Shown here: positions 40,005 to 49,673 of the stretch, one piece after another | Numbering within the stretch: the first letter of the stretch is position 1 | Layout of the letters: every line of letters begins with the position of its first letter | From: Skeletonema tropicum | Lineage: Eukaryota; Bacillariophyta; Thalassiosirophyceae; Thalassiosirales; Thalassiosiraceae | Direction of reading: 5' to 3' | DNA length: 64,000 bases | NCBI GenBank assembly: GCA_037178625.1 | Contig: CM074145.1 | Coordinates: 1,116,001-1,180,000 of the forward strand | Translations under genes and position numbers: made by a program | Notes under the pieces: generated by a model | Told to the model about the DNA's origin: nothing | Database searches by the model: none | The model's input: the letters and a program-made list of their open reading frames with translations, nothing else

Positions 40005-40767
40005 ATATTATCGATCTGTGCATAATGCTATGTGCTCAGTTGACATTCCGGATCATCGTCCCAGGCAATGATACGTCAAAACAAGTTATACGTCGATGGT
40101 TGAAGTTCAATGTTAATATTTTGCTAGAATATTAACATGGTTGGAACGTAAAGAGTTTGGATGGTTGTTTGGGAGGTAATTAATGCCAAAATAGTGCTGT
40201 GGCTCCAACCATGTAAAGGGTTTGGATGATTGTTTGGGAGGCTTGACGGAAAGGAGCGCAGAGCACATGACGATGCCAAAGAGTTGAAATTGTGGAAGGA
40301 GGAGCAAGTGCAAGAGTCTCCTTCAACACCGCAGAGACGCAAGAGAAATGCGTCGAAGGAAGAGTCTCCTTCTCCACAAAAGAAGACCTAGGAGGAATGC
40401 AAGTTTGAAATAGTCGTTCGATATGGGATAGGGTCGTTCATTTTTATATGTAGGGAGTCATTCATTTTCTGTGGATAATCTAATAATCGTTTCTAGCAAA
40501 TGACACTATTCAATAGAACACCAATACCGCTATTGTCTACAGAGGTTTTGTCAATAAATTATCTTCCGTGTTGATGTATCAGCCACCGTAGGAGGGACTA
40601 TGATACCATGGTGAGAAAAGTTTTGATGATGGATGACGGCATTAAATATTACTAATTCCTATGTACGATTGCCGCTCTGAAGATTCATAGTCCAAATCAT
40701 AGTCCATTTTTTTGGGTACCAAGGCCACAGAGGAATTCGTGGAGATATTCATAGTCCTCATAGTCCT
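40005..40767. other. Non-coding right half of the 1.7-kb TIR element
   Basis: It contains two direct copies of a GGTTGGA...GTTTGGATG(A)TTGTTTGGGAG phrase (about 40138-40172 and 40182-40243). The minus-strand open frames across it are shadows of this repeat. No gene is called. Confidence 0.45.
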
Positions 40768-40849
40768 ATAGTCTCGACGGGTAACCACTAGAGAGGCCCA
40801 TGGTGGCGTTGAAGTGAAACAGCGAGACTAGTGGAGGCGTGAGTCACGG

Positions 40850-41041
40850 TCACGCTCAATCACGCTCAATCACGCTCAATCACGCTCAATCACGCTCAAG
40901 TGAGGAGCGTGACCATACAAGCTGCTAGTAAAATTTTTGAGCGTGATTGAGCGTGATTGAGCGTGATTGAGCGTGATTGAACGTGATTGAGCGTGACTTT
41001 GAGCGTGATTGAGCGTGACTTTTAGCGTGACTGAGCGTGAC
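40850..41041. repeat. Hairpin-forming minisatellite of inverted 10-bp units
   Basis: Five units of TCACGCTCAA (40850-40899) are followed, after 37 bp, by about ten units of the reverse complement TTGAGCGTGA (40937-41041), some with single changes. The two arrays can pair over roughly 50 bp, giving a very stable stem. It lies about 300 bp beyond the 3' end of the phosphoglycerate kinase gene. Confidence 0.9.
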
Positions 41042-41082
41042 CTTCAAAAATCCTTCAAAAATCCTTCAAAAATCCTTCAAAA
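41041..41082. repeat. 11-bp tandem repeat
   Basis: CCTTCAAAAAT is repeated nearly four times, directly abutting the inverted minisatellite. Confidence 0.85.
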
Positions 41083-41357
41083 CACGACAAAAATCCAATC
41101 AACAAAATCACACCACAATACAGCCATGCAAGCCAAGAAGTGAAGTCATTGATGCAATATGCTAAGTCAGCAGGCAGTTGGTATGACAACAATTTAAAAC
41201 ATCGGGACCAATTGCTGATACTATTTGAATCTGCTAAGCAAGAGATAAGGTTCTGAATCACTTCACCATCTATTAAGCAAATAGTTTTTAAGTGTCTTCT
41301 CTAGCTACCTGCCTCCGATTAGCTCCAACTAGTTGTTAATCAGCACGACATTATTTT
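41083..41357. other. 3' flank of the phosphoglycerate kinase gene
   Basis: No gene is recognised in this stretch between the minisatellites and the PGK stop codon. Confidence 0.5.
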
Positions 41358-42617
41358 TTATTTGTCATCCAAAGCAGCAACTCCAGGAAGGACCTTGCCC
41401 TCAAGCAATTCAAGGGAAGCTCCACCTCCAGTTGAAACGAATGTTACCTTATCTTCCATATTCCACTTGGCGGCAGCAGTAGCAGAGTCTCCTCCTCCAA
41501 TAATACCAACATTTCCAGCTGCGGTAGTCTCAGCAACAGCCTCTAACAACGCCTTGGTACCCTTGCTGAAGTTGTCAAATTCAAACACACCAGCGGGTCC
41601 GTTCCAGATAACAGTGGCCGATGCCAACACAGTCTCTCTGAAGAGCTCCATACTCTTGGGACCGCAATCCATGCCCTCCCATCCATCGGGAATACCCTCC
41701 TCTTGTGATACCAACTTGGTCTCCTGATCATTGCAGAAGTCCTGTCCGCAAAGCCAATCACAGGGCAAGACGATTTTGCATTTCTTCTCCTTGGCCTTCT
41801 CCAAGAGACCGGGGGCCAACTCGGCACCCTTCTTATCGAAGAGGGACTTTCCAATCTCCATACCAAAGCATGTCTTCAAAAATGTGTAGGCCATTCCTCC
41901 GCAAATGATAATGTTGTCGGACTGATCAATAAGGTTATCAATAACAAGCACTTTATCAGAGATCTTGGCACCACCAACAATGGAAGTCAAGGGGGTCTTC
42001 TTCAACTCAGGGTTCAAAACTTTGCTGAATGCCTCAAGCTCCTTGGCTACCAAAAGACCAGAAACGCAGGGCATCTTTCCTTGCATGCCAACCATGGAGG
42101 AATGCGCACGGTGAGCAGTTCCGAAAGCATCACAGACGTAGATATCTCCAAGCTTGGCAAGAGAGTCACGGAATGCGGTCACATCCTCGGCAGAGGGCTT
42201 GAACTTTTCACCGTCCTTGACACCCTTACCCTCCTCTTCGGCATAGAAACGCATATTCTCAAGAACAATGATGGATCCATTCTCAGGATCAGCACATGCC
42301 TTCTCAACCTCCGCTCCAACACAATCCGTCAAGAAGGTAACTTCCTTTCCCATAAGCTCTCCCAACTTTTCTGCAACAGGTTTCAAAGTGAACTTGGGAT
42401 TCTTGTTCCCGTCAGGACGTCCAAGGTGGGACATGAGGACAACTGACTTGGCTCCCTTGTCGAGGACGAGTTGGATGGTGGGCATAGCTCCAACGATACG
42501 TTGAGTGTTTGTGATCTCTCCGGTCTTTTTGTCTTGGGGGACGTTGAAGTCGACGCGCATGAGGACACGCTTGCCGGTGAAATCGATGTCGTTGACGGTT
42601 ACCTTGTTGAGAGACAT
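41358..42617 (-). CDS. PGK: Phosphoglycerate kinase
   Basis: It encodes 419 residues, full family length. It transfers phosphate between 1,3-bisphosphoglycerate and ADP in glycolysis and gluconeogenesis. The N-terminal substrate-binding motifs are RVLMRVDFNVPQD and VVLMSHLGRPDG, followed by ENMRFYAEEEGKG and DAFGTAHRAHSSMVG. The nucleotide-binding C lobe shows VGGAKISDK, WNGPAGVFE and GGGDSATAAAKW, and ends VSTGGGASLELLEGKVLPGV. There is no presequence, so this is the cytosolic isoform; diatoms also carry plastid isoforms. It is single-exon, with codon use strongly biased toward C-ending codons as expected of a highly expressed gene. It is divergent from the FKBP gene with 327 bp between the starts. 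Confidence 0.97.
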   Translation of the reverse strand: MSLNKVTVNDIDFTGKRVLMRVDFNVPQDKKTGEITNTQRIVGAMPTIQLVLDKGAKSVVLMSHLGRPDGNKNPKFTLKPVAEKLGELMGKEVTFLTDCVGAEVEKACADPENGSIIVLENMRFYAEEEGKGVKDGEKFKPSAEDVTAFRDSLAKLGDIYVCDAFGTAHRAHSSMVGMQGKMPCVSGLLVAKELEAFSKVLNPELKKTPLTSIVGGAKISDKVLVIDNLIDQSDNIIICGGMAYTFLKTCFGMEIGKSLFDKKGAELAPGLLEKAKEKKCKIVLPCDWLCGQDFCNDQETKLVSQEEGIPDGWEGMDCGPKSMELFRETVLASATVIWNGPAGVFEFDNFSKGTKALLEAVAETTAAGNVGIIGGGDSATAAAKWNMEDKVTFVSTGGGASLELLEGKVLPGVAALDDK

Positions 42618-42944
42618 GGTGGCTGGTTATTGGTTGTTGCTATAATACGTACTAGAATTATGTGCTCAATGCAATGACGAAGATGGTTGGATAGTGGTGG
42701 ATGGATTCAGCGAGATGTGCCGGAGGCCGATATCTTTTTGGATTTGGATGTGCGGTTGTGAGAGGGGTTCTCATCGGATTCAATCGCCCCCTTTTCTTGC
42801 CCCTTCCCCCTTTTTACGACACAGCTCTGAATCATCGATCATCGCATAATCATGACATCGAGGAAGATGATATAAGATGATATGAACGATGAACAAATAG
42901 GTGTCACTACTTCTCCATAAGTATCTTAGCGGAAGTACAATAGC
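42618..42944. promoter_or_regulatory. Divergent promoter region, PGK and FKBP
   Basis: A 327-bp spacer between two head-to-head start codons must contain both promoters. A pyrimidine-rich stretch (about 42789-42812) is present. No specific site is recognised. Confidence 0.4.
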
Positions 42945-43883
42945 ATGATCACCAAAGCATTCGCCTTCGCTGCTCTTACTTTGAGCAATTGTTCCTCACC
43001 CGTATCGGCCTTTTCTCCATCAAGAACACCGGCTCAGAGCAGAGTGAAAACAACAACATCCTCTCTCAATCATCATCAACCCGAAGAAACTCAATCATCA
43101 ATAAGCCGAGCAAAATTCCTCACCACCACACTCACATCATCAGCAGCACTCTGGATAAATTCAGCTCAACCATCCAATGCATTAGTCAAAGGCAACGCAC
43201 CTCCACCAAAGAAATCATCCGCAGAACGAACATGTCGTAACGTCGAAGAGTGTCAAGAACAGGCGGAACGAGCAGAAGCTTTGAAAGCACAGCAGGATGC
43301 CGAACGGGCAGCGGCAAACCCACCGAAATTAACTTCACGGGGGACCAAGTATTTGGATGTTGTGGAGGAGGGGGCAACAACATCAACTTCGGATAAGGTT
43401 GCCAAGGAGGGGGATACTGTCGAGGTACACTACAAAGTTTTGAAACTTGGGAAACGATCATATGATGGACTTAGTGGAGAGGGTACCGTCGTCTTTTCAC
43501 GTGGATATGCACTTGAAGATGATGAAAAGGTGATTGGTGATCACTCCTTCAAGTTTACCATTGGAGACAACCAAGTTATTTCAGCATTAAATGATGCTGT
43601 TCCCGGCATGGCAGTGGGTGGCCTACGAAGGATTAGTGTCACACCACAAAATGGTTGGGAGAAAAACACAAGGGCTTGTGATGGTGGACCTGGGGGATCA
43701 GGTGCGGGAGGAGAGTTGAAGACTGATTATGTTGTTGTTCCGACTGCCACGATGGTGGAACAGGAGGCTTGTTTTGATAAGAATAAATTGCCTTTTCCGA
43801 CGACGTATGCTCAGGAGAGGAGGATGGCCCAAAGGTTTGATCAGAGTTTGATTATGGAAGTGAGGTTGGTAAATGTGGTGTAA
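42945..43883 (+). CDS. FKBP-type peptidyl-prolyl isomerase, plastid lumen
   Basis: It encodes 312 residues. The first signal peptide (ITKAFAFAALTLSNCSSPVS) is followed by AFSPSRTPAQ, the diatom plastid-entry motif. A second hydrophobic stretch (FLTTTLTSSAALWINSAQPS) with NA-L cleavage context suggests onward transport to the thylakoid lumen. A Cys-containing coiled segment follows (CRNVEECQEQAERAEALKAQ). The FKBP domain spans about residues 145-312: VAKEGDTVEVHYKVLKLGKR, FKFTIGDNQVISALNDAVPG and MAVGGLRRISVTP. FKBPs catalyse cis-trans prolyl isomerisation; lumenal members assist photosystem assembly. The second transport signal has no twin arginine (SRAKF), so the route is uncertain. Confidence 0.9.
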   Translation: MITKAFAFAALTLSNCSSPVSAFSPSRTPAQSRVKTTTSSLNHHQPEETQSSISRAKFLTTTLTSSAALWINSAQPSNALVKGNAPPPKKSSAERTCRNVEECQEQAERAEALKAQQDAERAAANPPKLTSRGTKYLDVVEEGATTSTSDKVAKEGDTVEVHYKVLKLGKRSYDGLSGEGTVVFSRGYALEDDEKVIGDHSFKFTIGDNQVISALNDAVPGMAVGGLRRISVTPQNGWEKNTRACDGGPGGSGAGGELKTDYVVVPTATMVEQEACFDKNKLPFPTTYAQERRMAQRFDQSLIMEVRLVNVV

Positions 43884-44165
43884 GGATTCGTGTTGTTGAT
43901 GATTGGGAGGGAAATGAATCTGACAATTCAGCTTCGCGCAGCGCTACTGCTACAACAAATCGATGACTTTGCTACTTAATCTATTTCTCTGCTGTTATAG
44001 AAATAAATAAATATAATCAATCGCTAACAGGCACATTCATTGATTACAACAAAGAAGCCTCTGACTCTGAGAGGGCCCATCATTTATCTTTAACTTTTCA
44101 CTTTTCCACCAGTCGTTTCACGCTTCCACTCCCGTTCCCATCACTTCCTCTTGCAATTATGTTAT

Positions 44166-45137
44166 CTATGCCTGCGCTTGAGCCTGCTGCTGCAGTGCAG
44201 CCACATCAATCCCTGCTGATTCCATCAACTTTAACATTGCCGCCCCCACATACTGAGATATCAATGGGTCTCCCTGGTGTTCTGCAAGTTGGAACTGAAG
44301 CTTTACATATCCATCCTCCCCGTCACCAAAGCCACATTCACTAACCAAACTGCTGCTCCCTCCAGCGAGGTAGACGTCGTCCACCATGACTTGTTGGATC
44401 ACAGTGTGCTTTCTTGCCATGTCAATCTGTTGAGCCTCTGGGCTATCATTCATGACTACAGATGTCGAACAAATCTTGGCTACCTTTTCCAATACTTCAG
44501 GTGCTTGCATCCGAAGTGATACCTTGTGCATAATATTTCTAGCATCTACAATACTCAATTCACCCTTACTTTCTTGTTCTTCCATTAGAGGTAAGTCAAA
44601 TGCATTTGCCAAGACCATTCTGTATGTGTCACGACCAGCGATTCGGAGCATATCTTGAATTTCGGGGGAAGCGGATGCCAGTGCTTGTTGTAAGTGTTGA
44701 GTGTACAATCCAATCCCACGCTCATCTGGGGTATACCCAAGTAGGGTTATCACGTGACATTGTGTCTCAATGTATGTTGCAACCATCGCTTGCCATCTGT
44801 CTACAAGAGGTGTTTTTCCTTTCTGGGCGGCAATTTCATTTAATTTTCTCCTCCCAACTCCGTGTTGGATGAAAAGTTTCATGGCATCTTGTGCGCCAAG
44901 TCCTGCCTCGGGTGTAATCTGTTCTGGTGGAGGATCGTTTGCGTTGGCCATGGTTTGTGCACCTGGTGGTGGTGGTGGCGATGCAGTCGAAAGAAAACGT
45001 GTGTGGTGTTTGGCTAGTGCACGTGAAAAGTTCGAAGTGACTCCTTCTCGGCTCATCCTCGACCCAGCAACCGCTTGGGAGAGAAGAGGCGTAGGCAGCC
45101 GCCTGAGAAGCAGTCTTGAGCTTGCTGAAGAGAACAT
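44166..45137 (-). CDS. Mitochondrion-targeted conserved-looking protein, function unknown
   Basis: It encodes 323 residues. The N terminus (SSASSRLLLRRLPTPLLSQA, then ALAKHHTRFLSTASPP) is an Arg-rich amphipathic presequence with a plausible cleavage before the proline run. The mature part is mainly helical: MKLFIQHGVGRRKLNEIAAQ, RWQAMVATYIETQCHVITLL, GLYTQHLQQALASASPEIQD, with a central acidic region, and a C terminus rich in A and Q. I do not recognise a domain. The coherent composition and long frame support a real gene. The neighbour downstream is the convergent FKBP gene. Confidence 0.7.
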   Translation of the reverse strand: MFSSASSRLLLRRLPTPLLSQAVAGSRMSREGVTSNFSRALAKHHTRFLSTASPPPPPGAQTMANANDPPPEQITPEAGLGAQDAMKLFIQHGVGRRKLNEIAAQKGKTPLVDRWQAMVATYIETQCHVITLLGYTPDERGIGLYTQHLQQALASASPEIQDMLRIAGRDTYRMVLANAFDLPLMEEQESKGELSIVDARNIMHKVSLRMQAPEVLEKVAKICSTSVVMNDSPEAQQIDMARKHTVIQQVMVDDVYLAGGSSSLVSECGFGDGEDGYVKLQFQLAEHQGDPLISQYVGAAMLKLMESAGIDVAALQQQAQAQA

Positions 45138-45449
45138 GCTTGAGTTAGTGTTGGGCGAGAGGAGTACAATGGTAATGGAGGGGCCGGCGGGGAGTGGAGT
45201 GAGTCCATTATCATTTCCATGAGATGTTTTTTTTGCTTGTGGATTTGGATTTTGGATCTTTTTCGATTGAATCTTTTTCAGGAGGCGAACGAAGACAGAC
45301 TGCCTTGCTTGCCTGCTACATACATATTTCTATTTTGGCGTGCGCGCGGCGGCAGCAGGGCAAGCTTCTCCCGGCTTTCGTGCTCTGATTCCTACCCATG
45401 TACAGCCCACGTACAGAAACGTTACATACATGAGACCACGCCCGCTACA

Positions 45450-45807
45450 TACAGGGACCTACCGCGAACTATCCACCTACTCGGCTTATCCACCCTCCAA
45501 ATCACAGCCTAGCCAAAATATTTATACCCACCTCCTCCGGATTCAACTAGAGTAGTGGGCTCAAGTTGCTGCACTTGATTGTGTTCACCTCGAGGCTAGT
45601 AGAGTCAACCTTCGTATATCATCGCAACAAGATCCAACGACTGCACAATTCGATCCAGCACTGCATCAAGACACAACATCATGATGTCGTGGATTGTGGA
45701 GGGGTGGCGGGGTCTCTTGGGTGAAAACTCAAGTTATACCCACCTAGAGCAGGCTAGCCAAAATTTTTATACCCAGGGGGGGGTATAGTTCGCGGTAGGT
45801 CCCTGTA
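45450..45807. mobile_element. TA-flanked MITE with 23-bp TIRs
   Basis: TACAGGGACCTACCGCGAAC (45450 on) and three more bases recur inverted at 45785-45807. The outermost TA on both sides fits a TA target duplication. Inner arms also match (GCTAGCCAAAATTTTTATAC on the right, and a close copy near 45514 in the same orientation). There is no ORF. Confidence 0.75.
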
Positions 45808-46390
45808 CGCTAGAGCTCGTCAGATTTCCGCAATAACTCTAAGCTTTGTCGAAGCTTGGATATATCTATTGATATGATGTATTTTTTATCTTGCCCTCCT
45901 TGCTTTTATTACTTCAGCTGCATTGGTTTTGATTCTCCTTTAGCTGTTTATTACTCCTTATGATACGATGAGTAAGTGCTAATAATTATCGCTGCACTAT
46001 TTGCAGCGTTTGTAAGATCTCTCATCTAGATTCACTCCCAGTAATTTATCGCCCGCGGCTGGACTGCCAGCCAGCTTGTCGTATGCAAGATCTGTCAGCA
46101 TTCAATTCTTTAGTTGAATTGACGCATCCCCACTCACTGTTGAGCCATGGGTCTGCAGATTAGCTTGTAGGAGCATAATTGTATACTGACTATATCAGAC
46201 AGTGTACTCACTGCTCTGAGCGGTGCCAGAACTGTGCAAGGTGGTCCAGAGTGCTGTACTGCCAGATAAAGCGTGCCACGCAGCAAGCCCCAGACCAAAT
46301 AGACACCATCAGGACAATTACAAAGGATCCAGTGTTGCTCTGATAGATAATAGTTCATGTATAATACAGCTCTCCTCAATGTATCTGTTT

Positions 46391-46455
46391 GCTGCTTTGA
46401 TCAAGGTCCGTTTTGATCAAGGTCTGCTTTGATCAAGGTCTGCTTTGATCAAGGG
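46391..46455. repeat. Tandem repeat with TGATCA core
   Basis: Four units of CTGCTTTGATCAAGGT (one with CCGTTTT) occur in a row, at about 16-18 bp spacing. Each contains the palindrome TTGATCAA. Confidence 0.75.
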
Positions 46456-46582
46456 TATTATCGTTCAGATCTAAGTACTTAGATCAAGAGTTGTCAAGAA
46501 AACCACATTTTCTCATCCCCATATTGAAAACTTTGACCTGCTTTCTACCAATCTTCATGCTGCAGATGAATCATTTTTGCTG

Positions 46583-47314
46583 TCACTCGCTTACGTCGGA
46601 TTTCTTTGATCCATCAAGCATGCACGACAACATCGACTGAACACTACTGACATCAAAGGAGATACTAATCAAATCAACAACCTGATTGGGTAATCTCACC
46701 GGTAACTGTCGTGGGCCTGTCAAAATATCAAAAACATCAATCAAAGCACTGACATTGCTCTCTGTTAGATTGTAAGAGATCGACGATTTCAGTAACTTCC
46801 ATGGCGGTTCGGGCATGTCTCTTAGATCAATCTGTATCGTTGCAATCCGACATCCTCCTCCTGATTCTATAGGGATTAACATATTTCTGCACCTGTTGAG
46901 AATAATATTGTCACTCCTGCCGTTGCTATTGTTGTCTAATATTACAATATCGTGCCCTTGAACTTCATCTTCAGACAGTGTAGCATAAACTATCCCTCCT
47001 AACCTTATCTCCAGATGTTGTAAATTTGTCAATAATATGCCATCGTTTCCTTCACATATTGTCAATGGAACATCCCACCAGCTCCTCGAGGAATTGAATA
47101 ACTTGCCATCTTCAAATTGTCCTCTGGCATAGACCGGCCTTCCTCCACTGCCGGTTATTTCGACTTTTCTGGATTCTGCTAACTGTCGTTTGAGTTCTAA
47201 TAGCTCTTTTGTCTGCTCTTGTAACGCCTTGTCGCCAATGGCCGCAGCTGCGGCTAGAGCTAGCTCGGGAGAGATTGACATGTTGTGTTGCAGTAATGAT
47301 ATACTTTTTATCAC
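46583..47314 (-). CDS. Hypothetical protein with coiled N terminus
   Basis: It encodes 243 residues from 47314; a second methionine at 47281 (MSISPELALAAAAAIGDKAL) is the better-supported start because the helical A-rich segment begins there. A coiled coil (LQEQTKELLELKRQLAESRK) is followed by a beta-rich domain (LQHLEIRLGGIVYATLSEDE, HDIVILDNNSNGRSDNIILN). No domain is recognised. The gene is head-to-head with the sulfotransferase gene, about 110-145 bp apart, so they may share a promoter. Confidence 0.6.
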   Translation of the reverse strand: MIKSISLLQHNMSISPELALAAAAAIGDKALQEQTKELLELKRQLAESRKVEITGSGGRPVYARGQFEDGKLFNSSRSWWDVPLTICEGNDGILLTNLQHLEIRLGGIVYATLSEDEVQGHDIVILDNNSNGRSDNIILNRCRNMLIPIESGGGCRIATIQIDLRDMPEPPWKLLKSSISYNLTESNVSALIDVFDILTGPRQLPVRLPNQVVDLISISFDVSSVQSMLSCMLDGSKKSDVSE

Positions 47315-47424
47315 CGCTACTTATCATAATATTATTATGTTCGGCAACAGGGCGAGGGCAACGATGTGTGGAGCCCAGCGAGTCGAAGGAGTAGAGAGTA
47401 CATAGACATAGGGTAGAGAGAGTC

Positions 47425-49279
47425 ATGACGCAGAAAAGGGGGCTACTAACACAATTTGTGCCTACTTCTATTGGTTCAATAATAGTTAATGAAAGGAGGG
47501 CACGCCCTCTAGCCTCTTTTAATGAATCTTCTTTGGCGATGATATCATCTTCTGATGATATCTATCTTCCGTTATTGGTTATTGCCTTCGCTACAATACA
47601 ACATGAAGATAATACAGAAATGAATATCAACAGCCCAATCAGCAATAGATTAAACCGCCGCCGCCGACTTAACAGACAACAGCAAGGGCGGAGTGCTCTA
47701 AGTTCCGTACTTCTAGATAGGCATTATTTTGTCATCCAAATTACACTGTTACTTGTCATCACCTTCTGTATACTGGCATGGTTTTGGATTCATTTTGCGA
47801 CCGGGCTGAATGGTGGAGATTCTCTGGATTGGAGTGATCAATCAGTGGCTGTGGAGGTCGTTGATAGAGATGAAGATCATCCTTCGTCATTTGCTGAAAA
47901 AGCCGTCAGGTCATTTGCTGAAAAAGCCGCCGGTGTAGAAAAAGATGTGTCTAAAAGTATTATACATCATGAGTCCAATGAACCCGATGTAAGAATAGAT
48001 TCGGTAGTTGCATATCTTATGAATCTTGCCAAGCTTCCTCCGCAACAGCTATGGAAGACGTTTGGTATGGATGAAAATAATGGAAGTAATGATGAAGTGA
48101 AAGGTTACGGAAAAGATCCGTTTTCATTACAAGACTTAGAACAGGGAAAATGTCCTTCGGATTTGAGCACCGCTGAGTGGTTACCGCCGCGACCATGGAA
48201 TTCAGAAGAGTTATCAACAATGTTCCAAAGTGGGGTTGAGAAATTGAAGACGGGACAAGAGGCAAGAAACGATCAATCAGTTTTGATTTGGTACGAGCAC
48301 ATATCGAAAGGTGAGTTAGTAGGTTTGGTACATCCCTTGATAGAACACTGCATCCTCTCTCCTAACTCATATCGAGCACATATCGAAAGCTGGTGGAACA
48401 ACATTCTGTGGACTAGCCAAGACAAATCTTGGACAAAAACTTGTACCAAGGTACTATTGCATGCCAAAGAGACTAGGTTCAGATCTTATGGATGGTAGGG
48501 TTGGATCATGGACCAATGAGGAACTGACCGGATATACGAAAAGGCAGAGTCACCTCCTAGTTGCAAACGAATGGGATCCCTTCAACCATGACAAATTGCA
48601 ACTATCGGGCCGGACGTTGGATGGTAAAAAGCTTCCTTTGGATCCACAACACACGAGTCCTCGACTTCTCTTTGTAACAACACTACGTGATCCATTGGAT
48701 CGTCTCTTGTCGACGTATCTCTTCTTCGGAGCAGGAGAGTCACCTGCTGACTTTGGAGTGTGGATGAAACGAAACATTGTGCGTATGTCTGGATTTAAAA
48801 TTGGTGAAAAGGGTCCGTTCCGATCCAATATTGCGAGATACAATGTAATCGTATGGAGATATTCAGGAGGAAATCTTGAGCAGCCTGTGTCGGAACCGTC
48901 AAGACTACAACCAAAATCCCAATTTCCTCTTCCAATGGCGGATGAAACGCTTTGGAGGGATCCATTTGAAGCGGCAATACGTGCATTGTCTCAACAAGAT
49001 TTGATATTGCCCATGGATATCATGTCCAAAGAGGAAGGACAAGAGGCATTGCGACGTTTACTCGGATGGAACGAAGTTGCAATCCATGAAGGGAAAGGAC
49101 GAGGAGATAGAGAGGGTGGACACATTGTTACAGAAGGAAAGATACGGAACTCGAATGCTAGAGAATATTTGAGTGATGAAGAGTATCAATACTTGTGGAA
49201 CGCAAACTGGCTGGATAATATTTTGGTGTTATGGTGCCGTGCTGTGTTTCTAGCACGGTTGCACTGCAATGATGTTTAG
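47425..49279 (+). CDS. Type II membrane sulfotransferase
   Basis: The exons are 47425-48310 and 48390-49279, split by a 79-bp intron (donor GTGAGT at 48311, acceptor at 48389, phase 1), giving 591 residues; a start at 47620 (MNINSPISNRLNRRRR) would give 526. Splicing restores the 5'-PAPS loop HISKAGGTTFCGLAKTNLGQ, which the unspliced frame destroys. The 3'-phosphate motif is FVTTLRDPLDRLLSTYLF. A single TM segment (VIQITLLLVITFCILAWFWI) follows a basic cytosolic tail, as in Golgi carbohydrate sulfotransferases. The enzyme would move sulfate from PAPS to a glycan or protein. Diatom cell walls and exopolysaccharides contain sulfated glucuronomannans, a plausible but unproven substrate class. 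Confidence 0.85.
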
Positions 49280-49673
49280 TTAGATTTGACTATCAGCATT
49301 ACCAAAAGTGACGAAAAGAATTTGTGTCGTTACTAAGAGAAGTCTACTCCATATTGAAAGTAGTTGCAGCTGTGTTCAGAAGTCAGTATCCAACGATATA
49401 TCGTAAATATCTACTTATCCAAGCTTCTTCAGAAGGCTAGAGTTATCCGTCCTCGGAGCGGTTCTAGTCCCGTATATTCGTGACTCACCTTTGGTTAGTT
49501 CGATTAGCGTGCTTATCCAAAATGGATGTTTATGTTGTTATTTATATCCATATAAGCGTTAGAAGTAAGAAGCTTGTTCCCGCCGCCGCACGCACAATAA
49601 CTACATAAATCAATCACCAGAACAAAGCTCCATCCATTCCTTGCATTGATTAAGTAGGAGTAAATACTTAACG
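49280..49673. other. Intergenic between convergent genes
   Basis: It serves as the 3' flank for both neighbours. No gene, repeat or RNA was recognised. Confidence 0.5.

Larger units (their letters stand above)
39059..40791. mobile_element. TIR element, about 1.7 kb, with one ORF
   Basis: The left end CTAGTGGTTACCCGTCGAGA (39059 on) returns inverted at 40768-40791; 24 bp are perfect. Subterminal copies of ATTCATAGTCC occur near both ends (about 39098, 39385, 40682, 40749), the kind of motif a transposase may bind. The interior contains the ORF at 39417-40004, which has no transposase features. A target-site duplication was not identified. Confidence 0.7.
45138..46582. other. Intergenic region with a MITE and short repeats
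   Basis: Apart from the element at 45450-45807 and the repeats at 46391-46455, nothing coding is recognised. The open frames at 45219-45555 overlap the MITE. 46134-46379 has no coding signature. Confidence 0.5.

Noticed and set aside
40113..40377. Three overlapping minus ORFs in the 1.7-kb element
   Set aside because: They arise from a direct non-coding repeat and lack coding features.
40850..41041. CRISPR-like array
   Set aside because: Units are 10 bp and contiguous without spacers, and the genome is eukaryotic; it is a minisatellite.
44159..45222. Plus-strand ORFs opposite the mitochondrial protein gene
   Set aside because: Antisense shadows; the minus frame has the targeting peptide and coherent composition.
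49440..49480. tRNA-like B-box (GGTTCTAGTCC)
   Set aside because: No matching A-box or cloverleaf could be drawn around it.
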